This document shows, in pieces, positions 1-11,175 of a DNA stretch of 64,000 bases (the stretch's first letter is position 1; every line of letters starts with the position of its first letter). The stretch is taken from assembly GCA_905221615.1 (NCBI GenBank), contig CAJNDT010000504.1, positions 124,001 through 188,000 of the forward strand. Reading direction: 5' to 3'. This DNA is from Symbiodinium sp. CCMP2592. Its lineage: Eukaryota > Sar > Dinophyceae > Suessiales > Symbiodiniaceae. Both the position numbers and the translations under genes were made by a program. The notes beneath the pieces are model-generated. The model was not told where the DNA came from. It worked only from the letters and a program-made list of their open reading frames with translations, and did no database searches.

Positions 1-2
1 TT

Positions 3-497
3 CAACAAACCTTTGCTCACGCTGATTTCCTAGCTTTGGGCATTGGGGTTCAAGCTGATATGGCAAGGGAGATTTCGTGTTATGAAGCTCTCGCACAGGC
101 AGCGCTGATATTGGCGGCATCTGCCTTGCTTCCATGCAGTTGCATCCCAATCACTCTCAGAGCTCTTTCAGATAACACGGGTGCGGAATCAGGTGTTAAT
201 GACTCCTTGACAACCAGTCAGCCCTTGTGCTTTTTCTTGGAGTGGATCTCACTTCTTGCAGCAGTGCATCGAGTCACCCCTGATGTATCGCACATACCGG
301 GGGAAGCAAATGATAAAGCAGATGCTCTGTCTAGACCACAAGAGCATCCATTGCCTCACGATTGTTTGCAGCATGAGCGCATTTCAGCTACGCTTCAGGA
401 TCTTTGGCTACCGCGGCCAATGATCAGTGTGTCACCTTCGTCTGTTCAGCTTCCGTGGCAAATTCGCTCGCATGGAGTGCCCACCAACCTCACATAA
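3..497 (+). pseudogene. RNase H end of the Pol ORF of a YR retroelement (element D), cut by the window edge
   Basis: This frame is open from the window start to the TAA at 495-497. It reads as the C-terminal RNase H domain of a tyrosine-recombinase (DIRS/Ngaro-like) retroelement Pol. An acidic DNTGAE motif matches DNSGAE in the complete Pol at 32312-35878. A tail of the form HIPGEANDKADALSR matches HIAGPKNTEADFLSR of that protein. The N-terminal part (reverse transcriptase and beyond) lies outside the window, so partial is a more accurate word than broken. It is followed by the terminal repeats of the same element (541-1344). The sequence is clearly more diverged from elements A, B and C than those are from each other, so D is a separate family. 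Confidence 0.75.
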
Positions 498-540
498 ATT
501 CGGGGTATTTTCTGAGCGAGGTTGCTGGGTAGTTCTAGAT

Positions 541-694
541 TGGTGCGGTTGGACCACCCATCAACCTCGTAATGCTTGCTGGACTTGCTGCCCGGACTTT
601 GTGGGCATACGGCACTCCATGAAAAAGCTTCCGCTTAGTCGAGTTTAATCCCTTCGGGATACACGCCTAGCCAGCACAACTAAAGTAGTAGAAC
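541..694 (+). repeat. Element D internal copy of the split direct repeat (B1)
   Basis: This 154-bp stretch is repeated without mismatch at 1191-1344. It lies just downstream of the RNase H ORF, as B1 does in element B. It contains a small hairpin, ATCCC-TTC-GGGAT (648-660), and ends in GAAC at the junction with the A2 segment. The segment 665-680 is also the exact reverse complement of 755-770 (16 bp). Confidence 0.8.
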
Positions 695-713
695 GGTTTG
701 TGTACTTGTTCAC
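648..713 (+). promoter_or_regulatory. Element D circle-junction-like site: hairpin, spacer, GAACGG, dyad
   Basis: A hairpin (648-660) is followed by 36 nt up to GAACGG (691-696), then TTT, then the dyad GTGTACTTGTTCAC (700-713). The same order and spacing occur in elements B and C. The inner dyad bases are AC/GT here and GC/GC there, so pairing is kept. It is probably the recombinase crossover site formed when the retrotranscribed circle is closed. That role is inference. Confidence 0.55.
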
Positions 714-1190
714 ATCTGTTTTTCTACTTTATGTTCGTGCGAACATTTGGCTCAGTTGTGCTGGCTAGGCATCTTTCTTCGAAATCCTCACCCTCCCGCC
801 CATTTCACACTTTTCGGTCTCACCGGCATTGGCTACAAGAACGATTCAAGATCCCCGTAACAAGAAAGTCAAAAGTTTCGGCTTCGGGGCAGCCGTATCT
901 AGAGTGCAGTGCTTCACCGTGCGTCTCACACCAGCCCGAAAATCCCAAATCTTATTGCGCCCTCAGGCCCTCTGCCTTTACGCTCTAGGTATGCTGCTTT
1001 CATCGGGCTGGTCTCTGGGCCTTCATCGCCCAGCTTCCGTACACGACTGCTAAAACGCTGCAGCTTTTCTTGCATGCTCTGCAAGCCACATACAGATGCA
1101 AATGCTTTCTTTGTCGTTGCGTTGATACTTCTTTGCCTGCTCTGGTTCGCTTATTTGCTACGCATATGCATCGCTTTACGTTCTCTTTGC
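697..1190 (+). repeat. Element D A2 repeat plus spacer
   Basis: This is the segment between the two 154-bp repeats. By analogy with element B it should hold A2 (a copy of the element's left end, which is outside this window) followed by a spacer. The first bases are similar to A2 of element B. No convincing ORF was seen. Confidence 0.5.
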
Positions 1191-1344
1191 TGGTGCGGTT
1201 GGACCACCCATCAACCTCGTAATGCTTGCTGGACTTGCTGCCCGGACTTTGTGGGCATACGGCACTCCATGAAAAAGCTTCCGCTTAGTCGAGTTTAATC
1301 CCTTCGGGATACACGCCTAGCCAGCACAACTAAAGTAGTAGAAC
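1191..1344 (+). repeat. Element D terminal repeat (B2), right end of the element
   Basis: This is the second exact copy of 541-694. After GAAC at 1341-1344 the sequence switches to an open frame of a different element (1345 onward), so 1344 is taken as the right boundary of element D. Confidence 0.75.
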
Positions 1345-2042
1345 AGAAGGAAGCAGAGAAGAAGGCAGCAGCAGCAGGAACAGGATCAGGATCAGGAGAA
1401 GTGGAACCGAGACGTGAAGAAGACAGGATAAAGAAGCTGGAACAGATGATGGAGGACATGATGAAGGAACGCAAGGAGGATAAGGAAAGGATTGCAAGCC
1501 TGACGCAGGAACTTGAGAGCAGAGGATCGGCAGCCGGGTCACAGGCACCCACAGAGCCAGACACAACACCAACAAAGGAGCCAGAAAAGCCAGAAGGAAA
1601 AGGAAAAGGAAAAGAGGCAGGAAAGGAGCCACCAAAGTCAAAGGTAACACAGCAGCAGCAGAAGAAGGAAGGAAAGTACGACAAGGAACTTTCCGCCAAA
1701 GGACCAGTGAACGAAGCGTCGTGCCAGAAAGGAAAAGGACGTGGAGAGTTTGAAGGAAACTGGTTTGCAGTCTACGGTTTCCAAGGCAGGAACTACCAGT
1801 GGAAGTGGAACGAAGAGAAGGCACAATGGTACTGGTATTCAGGATCCAAGGAAACCGGATGGAAAGCAGCGTCCAAGGACCCCAAAGGAAAGGAAAAGTG
1901 TCAGTCGCAGGCAAAGCAGCTTGAAGAGTACCTCAAGGAACAGCTAGAGCAGCAGAAGGAAGCCAACAAGGAAGACGAAGAAGAAGAAGAGGAAGAAGGC
2001 GAGAAGGAGGACCAAAGCAAAGGAAAGCCAAGTTTCCAGTGA
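1345..2042 (+). CDS. Charged Gag-like protein of a small LTR element, 5' end removed by element D
   Basis: The frame is open through the element D junction and stops at 2040-2042. A GTG at 1401 and ATG codons from 1446 are possible starts, but the true start is probably lost. The protein begins with a Lys/Glu-rich coiled coil, then a Pro/Glu/Lys linker with KGKGK runs and poly-Gln. Next comes a compact aromatic segment (GNWFAVYGFQG, then WKW and WYWY), and it ends in an acidic Glu-rich tail. No known domain was recognised. The position, 277 bp before an LTR candidate and with no pol, suggests a non-autonomous element that encodes only a Gag-like protein. The sense strand is very rich in GGAA. 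Confidence 0.5.
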
Positions 2043-2319
2043 GGCTAGAACGCCGAGGAAGTGAGGCCAGAGAGCCAAGGAAAGAGCAGCAACACAGGAA
2101 CCGCGGCACAGCCCTTGTTTCTGTGGTGATCTAAGTAAATGCAGGAACAGCTTTTGTACAGTCTAGCAACCTTGGAGAGGATTGCGAGTGAACGGCAACG
2201 TTTGCGTAGAGGAACAGCGTTTGTTTTGTAGTGAAAAGGAACTGCAGCGTGTTTACTGTTTGTCAAGAAAAGTCGGAGTCACCTCAGTCGAGGAACTTTC
2301 GCTATCTCCGAAGGCGGGG

Positions 2320-2496
2320 TGTTAAACATTCTGCCAGGAACAGTAACACCGCTAGTGCAGTGTAGTTAATGTACAGGAACAGCCGGACTCACGCCCGTGG
2401 CTCAAGGCTCGAGACCCAGCGGACACAGCGACCTGCAAGGAAAAGTGACCGCTTCAGTTTGAGAGTAGGAACCGTAGTGAAGCCCGTTCCTTAACA
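2320..2496 (+). repeat. Candidate 3' LTR (TGTTAA...TTAACA)
   Basis: A 177-bp block starts with TGTTAA and ends with TTAACA, a perfect 6-bp terminal inverted repeat with the TG...CA ends of LTRs. It is directly preceded by a purine-rich stretch, GAAGGCGGGG (2310-2319), that could be the polypurine tract. The upstream partner LTR is not in the window, so the call rests on the termini and tract only. Confidence 0.5.
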
Positions 2497-2579
2497 TTTT
2501 GCCAAAATCTCAATTCCGGGTGGGGAAAAGGGCCCAGGTGACACCCTCAAGGATAGAGCCCACGACCCTCCCCAGAACC

Positions 2580-2694
2580 TGCTACTGGTGCTGGTGCTGC
2601 GACTGCTGATGTTCTGCTCCTGCTATTGATAATACCACTACCACCGCTGCTGCCGCTGCGATTGCTGCTGCTGCTGCTGCTACGACTAGGGCAC

Positions 2695-2742
<48 letters not shown>

Positions 2743-2761
2743 GTACTAGTACTAGTACTAG

Positions 2762-2799
<38 letters not shown>

Positions 2800-2856
2800 T
2801 TACTAGTACTACTACTACTACTACTACTACTCCTACTCCTACTCCTACTCCTACTC

Positions 2857-2899
<43 letters not shown>

Positions 2900-2905
2900 T
2901 ACAAG

Positions 2906-2973
<68 letters not shown>

Positions 2974-3130
2974 CTACTGCTTCTATTACTACGAATATTG
3001 GTGCTGCTACCACTTCTCATCGTCAAAGTCATCATCAACATCAAGCTCATCGTCATTTAGTCGTCAGCACGATCATCATCATCATCGTCATCAAGCTCAT
3101 CAAGATCAGCATCATCGTCATCTTCATCAA
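2580..3130. repeat. Trinucleotide-repeat domain, mainly (TAC)n
   Basis: About 550 bp is built from triplets. It starts with CTG/GCT-type triplets (2580-2690), continues as (TAC)n with CTAGTA and TCC interruptions (about 2698-2972), and ends as ATC/CAT-type triplets (about 3015-3125). Long homopolymeric ORFs (Leu, Val, Ser) on both strands are artefacts of the repeat. Confidence 0.9.
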
Positions 3131-5017
3131 TCAAAACTGCAAGTAGTATAAAACACCCAAATTACAAAAAACGCGTTTGGGGTTCTTATTGTGGGGGGCC
3201 GCTTGATATTAGGGGGAAGCGAGTACTTGGGCAGATTGGCATAGATCCTGTGTTTTGCTGGCAGGTTGATGCACCACGTCGGTCCTCAAGCATCACCCGG
3301 AAAGTCTCTGTCTGGGAACGAACTGCCACGCGACGCGTGGTGTGGCTGTGCACCTGTATCCATGTATCCGTCCATGTACCCACGTACGCATGTATCCCTG
3401 GATGCATGTATGCCTGCATGTATGCTTGCATTCGGTATGGATGGATGTATGGACGTATGTTCGAAGCTTTACCTCCGTGACTGCCCACCCTAATGGCGCT
3501 GATGCACCTGCTGGGGATTGCAGCTCTCTTTCAAGCCGTGCCTTGCCTGCTAAGTGGAAAGCAGAATGCAACAGGCATGGCACGGCTTTTGTGCGTTCAT
3601 TTTTCGTCCGAATGCATTCGAAGAGCCCTGCTAGGTCACTGGATCCTACAAGGCTTACCCGATCGCAAACGAAGGCGGCACCGGTTCAACTCTTAAGGGT
3701 GCAGCTGTTTGTGTCAGCGAAGCCATCAGAACTCTCGGAGAGGAGTTCCCGTCAAGACAGCTTCTCCTTACCAGTGGGAACCATGCATCAAGCTTAGATC
3801 GTTGATGAGTGTCGCGGTGATCTTGGCTATTGTTGCCTTTTTGTTCGATGGTTGTTGCATGCGGAGCCGACTTGCGAGAGAACTAGGAGCCATAGTAGCA
3901 TCCATGATTTTTGCCTCGCAAGCTGTTGCAGGGCTCGGTACTTACGCGTGGCAGTCTAGGCATTCGTATGGCTGGCAACAAACCAGGTGGTGCTGGCTAG
4001 ATCACACCGAGTCTGTCCGCATGTCGGTTAAGATGCAGCATGGGGTTCTTGCTGCTACGTACAATCTCAATTGCCCTCTCACGCGCATGCGCTGCATCCT
4101 GGGTGTGGCAAGTGGTTCGGGGGCGGGGTGATAGTAATTGCGAGTAAGGCTCCCTTGCGACCTTGGGTGTCTGTATTTGTTTGCGCTTCTGTGCGAGTTG
4201 TTTGATTTTCGACGAGGGGCATATTGTTCTCGCACCGAGGCCTTCTTTGCCCACGTTAAGCTTGAGGCCAAGCCTATAACCACCGGTTCTGAAACCCCAT
4301 TCTTGTACCTCCCCATCACACCGCTTGATAAAAGACTTGGGGACATCCTCCAAAATGCTCTCCTGTGGACTTTTCAGGCCTTCACAAGAGTGGGGCTCCG
4401 GATAGCTTGGTGAATCGCCAGATTTTGTTGCAGAACGCCCTGCAAAGCTGAGGTGGTGGCTTCAGCTCTGCTGCATGCGTGCGCAAGGATTGCACAGATT
4501 CTGACCATGCGGCTTGGCTCTGCAGATCAAACGAAGGCCCGGTATCAGGTGGCTGCAGCATCTCCGAAGCAAGCCCAGGGCGGAAGCCGGCAACGATTTA
4601 GAAGTGTTGAAGCAAGATTAACCTTGCAAAGTGCCTGCTTCTGAAGGCTCGTCCCCTTGCACCCAGGCAACAAATGAAAAGAGTCCGGCTTTGCTTGTGA
4701 AAGCACAACGAATCCCAAGCCCCATCACAGCCGCAGATCCTTAGGCAACCCTGAAGCTCCCGCCTCGCTCAGGTGTGTTTGGGGGAGCAGGAGGAGACCG
4801 TGATTTTGCAAGTGCAGAGAAGCCTGCCCAGCTCGTCAGGGACAACTTCTCGGGACTTGGCGGCTCAGCCTTTCATGGAAGGGTTTGGAGTTCCAATACA
4901 ATTCTGTAGAACCGTTGAGATGTTACGATGGGGTTGTCACCGCACAGCATTCCAGGCCAGGTGAAGAGCGGGTAGGAAATCTTCGCTGCAGAGCCTAAGG
5001 CCACAATCCCAGATCCC
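3131..5017. other. No recognisable gene; degenerate CATG/TATG tetranucleotide tract at 3355-3460
   Basis: Only short unconvincing ORFs occur here. The stretch 3355-3460 is an imperfect tetranucleotide repeat built on ATGT/ATGC/ATGG. Upstream exons or the promoter of the GT92-like gene could lie in 4000-5017, but no motif supports this. Confidence 0.4.
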
Positions 5018-5023
5018 GGCCAG

Positions 5024-6343
5024 TTCCTGAACAGCACGAACATTGCCTTGCACCTGTTGAGCGTTGTGCCAAGTTTCGGCGACACTTCCAATTTCGTCGC
5101 CGTCCTTTTCCAGTACAATCAAAGAGCGTGGGAAGCCTTGACAGGCATGGACGTATTCTGTTCAGATGCTGCAAAGTCGCACCGAACCAAGGCCACAGTG
5201 TGGGGCGGGGAACGGAAAGGCACAGCCAGGTTTGCAATCGTCGTCCGGTGTGAGTGGCCTGCCTCACCTGCCTCACAGGCGCATGAGAGCAGCTTCGACA
5301 TGTTGATTGAGGGTAATGGACAAGAGCTGGGTCAAGTGCAGGTCCAACAAAGCCACATAGGCATGCTGGAGCAATACGGCACAGTGGCGTGCATTCCCGG
5401 TTTGTGGAACGGAGAGATCTCCGCGCCTTCCATCATTCCGCAGTGGATGGAGTTCTATTTGCTACACGGCGTGGATCACTTCATTGTGTACACTTCGGGT
5501 ATCACCCATGCTGCGGTACTGGAGATGTACGAGCCATACATCAAAGCCGGTGTCGCAACGAGAGTTCATGTCAACACCACAGGCAAATACGCGCATGGTG
5601 ATGCCCACAAGCGGCTGATCATGAACGATTGCCTTTACCGCATGAAGAACCATGCCCAGTGGTTAATGCCTTCGGTGGATGTGGATGAATATATCCGGCT
5701 GGCAGACAATGATTCTGTCGGGGACTACATGCGAACAGCTTGGGACAAGATCGCAAGCGAGCACGCTCCTAAACTTGTGCACAGTATAAGCATGGCGAGA
5801 GTGAGGTTCGACCGTCCGCTCAGTGTTTTCTACGACAACCTACTGGTGAACACGTCTTTCCGCTTTCCAGATCCTTCAGAGAATTTGGTAATGCTTTTCA
5901 CGTGCCCTGCTATCATCGGGCACCAAGATACACTGAGCCAATCGAGCCAGCTCAACGCCTAAACCCTTGAGGGAGAACTTAGCTTGGCTCAGATCCTAAA
6001 CCACGGGTCAGGTATCTTGGTCCTGTCCAAAGTACCTCGTGCGCCCAACCCTCGTCAATGGTGTGGATATCCATTACCCCATAAGCTGGGAGATGCTTGG
6101 CATTCTTGGCGTTTTTGCCGATGTTAAGCGGTGAGGAAGGTTGTGGACTCGTCTTCCTGGCGTTATGACTTCAGGAACGGCACGCAGATCAGCATCCCCA
6201 TGTCGCAGGGCTTTGCTGCCCACTATCGCGTCGTCCATGGGCCAGCGGACTATGCCATGATTCCGAAAGGTTTGGTCACGGCCGCTGTGCAGCTTATGCT
6301 TTTGCTTGCACTTTCTGTGGTCCTAGCTCGAAAGCTGCTATAG
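5024..6343 (+). CDS. Glycosyltransferase family 92 (DUF23)-like protein, multi-exon
   Basis: The first open stretch (about 5024-5890) shows the GT92 pattern. It has QWMEFYLLHGVDHFIVY, then a short spacer and YEPYIKAGV, then HKRLIMNDCLYR with a nearby WLMPSVDVDEYI, the D-x-D-E type metal-binding motif of this family. A second coding stretch (about 6010-6125) reads PKYLVRPTLVNGVDIHYPISW, in line with the family's K-Y-hydrophobic-R-P...H block. A third (about 6131-6343) contains GFAAHYR and ends with a hydrophobic segment that could be membrane-spanning. Introns separate these: a GT follows the first exon at about 5889, and AG acceptors lie near 6010. Exact junctions could not be fixed. The 5' limit is a CAG acceptor-like site at 5021-5023. 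GT92 members transfer hexoses in the secretory pathway; the substrate here is unknown. This is one of the few host genes in the window. Confidence 0.65.
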
Positions 6344-6730
6344 CAAGCACATGTAGGTGTCAAGATTTCAATGCAGTGTCCCACTCGGTCTGCATGACAT
6401 ATTAACTCTTTGTCATTATGTATGGCTTACACCCTCGATCCCAAGAAAACCTCCCATGCTGCTCAGGTTCGGGACGAGACATTGCTGGCCGACTCCCCGC
6501 GCATCGGCCTAGCCTTGGAAAACCGCTTCAATGGAAAGTGGAAGCTGAGCAGCAACATGAGTTCATAGGTTTCGTAGTTTGTACTGGGGTCGCGGTTTGA
6601 GGATTTCAGGACTAACATGTGCCTTGGAAAGCACCCCCTCGGCAAGGTATCGTTGGTGTTTCTCTCATAAGTGTATGCACATGCGATATTGAATATCTAC
6701 ATGTTGGTACATGTACACTCACATGCAACC

Positions 6731-6766
6731 GAGGGAGGGAGGGAGGGAGAGAGAGAGAGAGAGAGA
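6731..6766. repeat. (GGGA)n(GA)n purine microsatellite
   Basis: Four to five GGGA units are followed by about eight GA units. Confidence 0.9.
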
Positions 6767-6789
6767 CGTTTGACGTTGGCAACGTGGAA

Positions 6790-7068
6790 GGGTTCGAAGG
6801 TCTCTTGCGTGGCAAGGCTAGCAGACCATTCCGGCCCGGCTCGGAGCCACAGCGAGCTGCAGTCGTCGAAGTCACAACCAAAATATTCCAACGAGGATAT
6901 GGCATCAGCTCTGAGTGCAGCGCTGTAGATGTTGTCCTCAATCTTTTCCTGAAAAAGCTGAACATCTGCGGACGATGCTGGCCCGTCAGCAGGTGCTGTC
7001 GAGTGTCCATTCACTGTACGACCCCAGCGATCATCTGGCAACGATGAAGCGTCGTGGGCGGCCTTGAA
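6790..7068 (-). CDS. Weak candidate exon, product unknown
   Basis: The minus strand reads a hydrophilic, coding-like peptide with segments DVQLFQEKIEDNIYSAALRA and ISSLEYFGCDFDD. An AG acceptor-like site (TTTCAAG|G) precedes it and a GT follows in the frame. No family was recognised. The evidence is composition and splice-like edges only, and it could be chance. Confidence 0.25.
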
Positions 7069-7258
7069 ACACATACTGTAGAGAGGGCAAAAGCAACCAG
7101 GACTGCACACTAATCATCGGCAGTCCACTACTACTGTAGACAGGCCAAGAGCAATCAGGAGTGCACACTCATCCATCGTCCGGAGTCCTTCAACGTTTCA
7201 TGAGTCTTCCTAGCGTCGGCAGCATGTCTGCAAACGAAAAGGAGATCATCAAGAGCGC

Positions 7259-7612
7259 ATGAGGACGGACGCTAAGGTCATGCTGCTGATGCCAAGGATC
7301 GATGCAACACTGAAGGGTACGAGCATGTGCGGGGATCGGCAAGCGCAAGATATGGCTTGCCAAGCGACATTGCAGTGCTTGAACCCCCGGCGGATGAGTC
7401 AGGAAGTGCGGGAACTCCGAGCAATCAAAACAACTGGTCGCCCTTGCTGGCATGATCTTGGCGGCTACCAAGTTGGCCATGCCTTCGTGAGCCACCCACT
7501 CTTCGAGGGAGGACGAGACAATCGAACCGTCCGGCAACCCCTTGAAGGCCCGGTAGTACTGAAAGCGCTGGACCACCTGTGGTTTGGTTGTCATTTGCTC
7601 AGGCAACGTCAC
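7259..7612 (-). CDS. Weak candidate exon, product unknown
   Basis: The minus-strand frame contains VVQRFQYYRAFKGLPDG and EEWVAHEGMANLVAAK, which look coding-like. It has the same orientation as the candidate exon at 6790-7068, so the two could belong to one gene. No domain was recognised, and the rest of 6344-8960 holds no convincing ORF. Confidence 0.22.
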
Positions 7613-8959
7613 TCAGGCTGAATGCGTCAACTTCTGCCTCTTCGTCATTTGACTTCTGGCCTGGGCTTCCTGCCGGTCCAACCTGCTTTCGTTCTGTCCC
7701 GGTTGAGGTGGCTGCTTGCCGACGGTTCTCTGAGTCGTGTCTGGCCCGCCTGCTGCCGGTCCCTCCGCCTAACTATCGGATCTATCGGCGGAACATCGGC
7801 TCTGACCCGCGCCGGATTTATCACCCAACAAAAGAAGGGGTCCTTTGCTTCGCTATGTCTCTTTTCAGCGGACAATCAAAGCGTTTCACTGCTCCGAAAA
7901 ATATTGGTTCGATTCTCACAGAGGCATGAAGTGTCACGTAGTTGAAGGTCAGCTTACTTGGTTGTTTCATGGGTGAGTTGAGGCATGCAATAGGTTGCTT
8001 TCATGTAATTTATTTGCCGGAACAATGCTGTTTGGAATAAAGTATGTTGCCGCGGCTTGGTATGCCTTGGTGTACTATTTCGGAATTGGTAGCCTGCTTG
8101 GTCTTGTGTTAGGTCTTAGGGTTCAAAGCCGGGAATTGCCAGGGCCTAGCTGAGTGAGGGGTCGAAGATGGATACAGGTCCCAACACAACCTAGGCCGGA
8201 GATTGAGAAGAAGCTCCGGGCGGGCTCGGATGACCAGCTCTCCCAATTCCCAGCTTGACTGAAAGCTACTCGGATTCGTGCACAGGTTTTGACTTTCTAC
8301 AAGAGGTTGTTGCCAGTCTGCAGGGTTGACAGCAGAAGCACTCAATTCATCAAGTTTCACCTGACCGCTGTATGCGAGCATAAGTGTTTCAAGAATGAAA
8401 TGCCGGCGGAACCCGAAACCCGAAGCTTTTACTACCGCAGACGTCTTAAAACTTGAGGTTGGGTTCCGCAACAACCGAAGCTTTTGGTAAAGCTACAATG
8501 CGCCAGGCCTTGCGCGTTGGTTGCCGAGCCGAGCATGATGGAGGCTAAGTACAACCGAGGTTCTGGCTCTTCACGACAGGAACCGGCAGCAACCTACAAA
8601 CTATGGCCAAAGCCTTCCCCTAGTGGCCGTCAGCGACATGCCATCACAGAAACCAAAACGCACGCACCACGTCAGTTAGCATTTCCGGGCACTTTAGTAT
8701 TTAATGAGTTCTGCACCAAGCGGGTTTGTTGTTGCTGGTGCTGTTGTTGTTGTTGCTGCTGCGGCAAGCCTCTCGGCTCAGGTAAGGTCAGGCTAGTACA
8801 GTTTGCCTTTCCTTGCTCGCCATGGTATTTGCCATCGCCTGAGTTGTCCCGGTCCCAAGTCCGGGAGGAAGCTTCAAGATTTGCAGCCAATTTCGAGTGA
8901 AAGGTGAGGGTTGTCGGTCTTGCGATGCCCAGCGAAACAGCCTTGTGAATCGACCACAC
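7613..8959. other. No recognisable gene; short (GTT)n tract at 8725-8763
   Basis: Only short ORFs are present. A GTT/GCT triplet tract occurs at 8725-8763. Nothing else was identified. Confidence 0.4.
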
Positions 8960-11135
8960 GTTATCAGCCAGCTCCTGAAAGGAAATTGCAAAGGATCTTA
9001 TCAGAAGGCAGTGCGTAAAACTCTACAGGATGCAACAGCGGTCTATAAAGGCAGGAATATGACATCAGCGGAGCTAGGAGCTACTCCGGCTCCCAGCCTA
9101 CCTTCAGGTCCTGGAGTCAGATTGAAATCTTCAGTATTTCTGGAGAAGCAGCAAGTGTCCTATCTGTCATGGAACGCAGGCTCTCTCACCACAGCAGCAT
9201 GGGAAGAGTTATTTTTAGTGCTACGAACTCCGGACTACAGCCCATCAAGAAGTCGCCATACAGGAGACTCATTGGCGAGGCAGCTGGCAATTTACTAAGT
9301 ATGACTGGCACGTAGTGAGCTCAGGCTCGACGGAAGAGAAAGGCGCAGGTGTCTTGGTCATGGTGCATTCCTCGCTCTGTCGACAGCAAGCATTAAGGAT
9401 TAAGGCACAATGAGGTTCACCCAGGCCGCCTTCTGCAGGTGCGAATGCCAAGCGAGAGCATAACCCTTGACGTATGTAGCTGTTACCAATACGTTTGGCG
9501 ATCAGAAGAAACCCTGGACACGAACAAGACCCTGAGGAAGAGGATCTTAACTTCTCTAGGATCGTCTATTCGCTCCATCCCGAGCAGGAACACCCAGATC
9601 TCCACAAGCTACCGTATTAGAAACTCATCAGTTAGTAGCAGCCAACACCTGGGGTGTTAAGCGACCTGCAACTCATGTACAGGGCAACTCGGTCACCCAG
9701 ATAGACTATGCTTTTCTCCTCCTCTAACAGTCGAAGGGTCCAGGCAAGAAGTGCCACCTGCAGCGCACGTTTCGAGTTGCTCAGTGGCGAGAGGGTGGCA
9801 TTACCGTTTGGTAGGGAAAGCTCAGCATAACCGGAGCTACTCCGCCAGCGCATCGAAACCCTACGAGCATCTCATGGAGGATAGCAATCGAGCAATGGAG
9901 CCAAGCATAGATGCCTTTAGGGATCATGTCGACAACTCTCTGCAACATTGCCCAAGGACCTGGGACGCCCTCAGCGAAACTATGGAGTCCGCGATGAGAG
10001 TGCACTTCCCCAAGCCCAAGCGCGCCAAAACAAAGGAGAGTGACAACATATTGAGTACGCGCATGGCCTTTCGCAGCATCCCGACCACGCTGCAAGCGGT
10101 AGCTGGCCTGCAGTCTGGGCTTAAGAAGCTGATGGTCTTAAACTGCTGGCAGTCTGCAGCATCGCAAAGCAAACAAGCCAAACTTGCCAAGCAAAAGAAG
10201 AAGGAGCGACACCAGCAAGAGATAAATGAGCATCTCCTTCAAGCTGCACACAAGTCCAGGCAAGATGGCAGCCATTCGCTGTTTAAGGTAATCACAACGC
10301 TTTTCGATTTGGTTCAGCTTAGGGATCCTCATGAACGTTTTTTAACCTCCATGGAGGAACGCAAACAACTCGAACGACACTCACTCGACTTGTTTGGAGC
10401 AGGAAAGGGTTTTCCACTCAGGGGCAGGGCAATTTGGAGGTCTCAGCAGCAGAAGTGAAAGCACAGCTCATGACCATTAAGGCAGGGAAAGTGTCCCAAG
10501 GGACAGTCCTCCAGCAGCCTGGCGGTCTCTAGGGCCACAAGCACACCAGTACATCGCAGACATCCTTAAGCGAGAAGTTGAAGATGGCTCTTCTTGCGCA
10601 TCTCTGACTGCCTCCCAAATGTCTCGGTTACCCAAACCCCCCAAAAGGCCGGACAAACCTGCTTCCCTCAGACCCATCGGAGTTATAGCCCCGGAAGGTA
10701 AGATCCTCGCAGGTCCCGTTAGGAAACGCTTCAAGATGACACTACACTCGGCACTGTCAGGTGTCATTCAGTTTGGGTTCGTACCAGGTCGCAGCGCAGA
10801 GGAAGCCATGTGCAAAGCTCTCTCCCATGTAGATGAGGCAAGACTCCGAGCAGAGGCCTCGCAGAAGATCGCGGGTCGAGGCCACAGGGGCCTTAAACTC
10901 AAAGGCAGCTTCGCGCTTAGGGTGGACATGAGCAAAGCTTTTGATAGCGTAGACAAAGTTCGTCTGCGTGAAACCTTGGAGACCGAGGCACCCGTTCCCC
11001 TTTAGTCGAAAGTACTGTACCGAATGACAGCCTCAGATCATGCCTTCCAAGTCGCGGTATCACACAAGGATGTAAACTCGCACCATCATTATTTGCTTTT
11101 GCCACGGGGCTTTTGTTCCGTCGATGATAGCCAAT
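8960..11135 (+). pseudogene. Decayed LINE: pre-endonuclease motif, endonuclease, linker and reverse transcriptase fragments
   Basis: Frames are broken by many stops and shifts, but the order is that of a LINE ORF2. A pre-endonuclease stretch with AVYKGRNMTSAELG (8990-9090) resembles FYKGRWCTAKSL of the LINE at 16289. It is followed by the endonuclease start YLSWNAGSLTTAAWEEL (about 9160). A second endonuclease strand, WHVVSSGSTEEKGAGVLVM, lies in another frame (about 9300-9370). The linker is 9751-10458. Reverse transcriptase blocks follow: SLRPIGVIAPEGKIL and QFGFVPGRS, then the motif A region LRVDMSKAFDSVD (10619-11005) and motif B ITQGCKLAPSLFAFATGLL (about 11055-11115, frame shifted). The YADD block and everything after it are missing. 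The sequence runs straight into element A at about 11140-11172. Confidence 0.75.
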
Positions 11136-11175
11136 TACAAGCGCATATTGACAGTCCGGAAGAGTTTCGGCATCT

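Noticed and set aside
665-770. A separate miniature inverted-repeat transposon from the 16-bp arms at 665-680 and 755-770
   Set aside because: The arms span the B1/A2 junction of element D and are better read as part of its terminal structure; no target duplication flanks them.
1295-1914. Long minus-strand ORFs rich in Leu, Phe and Ser
   Set aside because: They are antisense shadows of the Lys/Glu/Gly-rich plus-strand ORF; the GGAA bias removes stop codons on the opposite strand.
2547-3060. Long ORFs of poly-Leu, poly-Val and poly-Ser on both strands
   Set aside because: They are translations of the (TAC)n-type trinucleotide repeat; every frame lacks stops by composition.
3250-4413. Short ORFs of 60-150 codons between 3.2 and 4.4 kb
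   Set aside because: Several frames are equally open, the composition is not coding-like, and part is tetranucleotide repeat.
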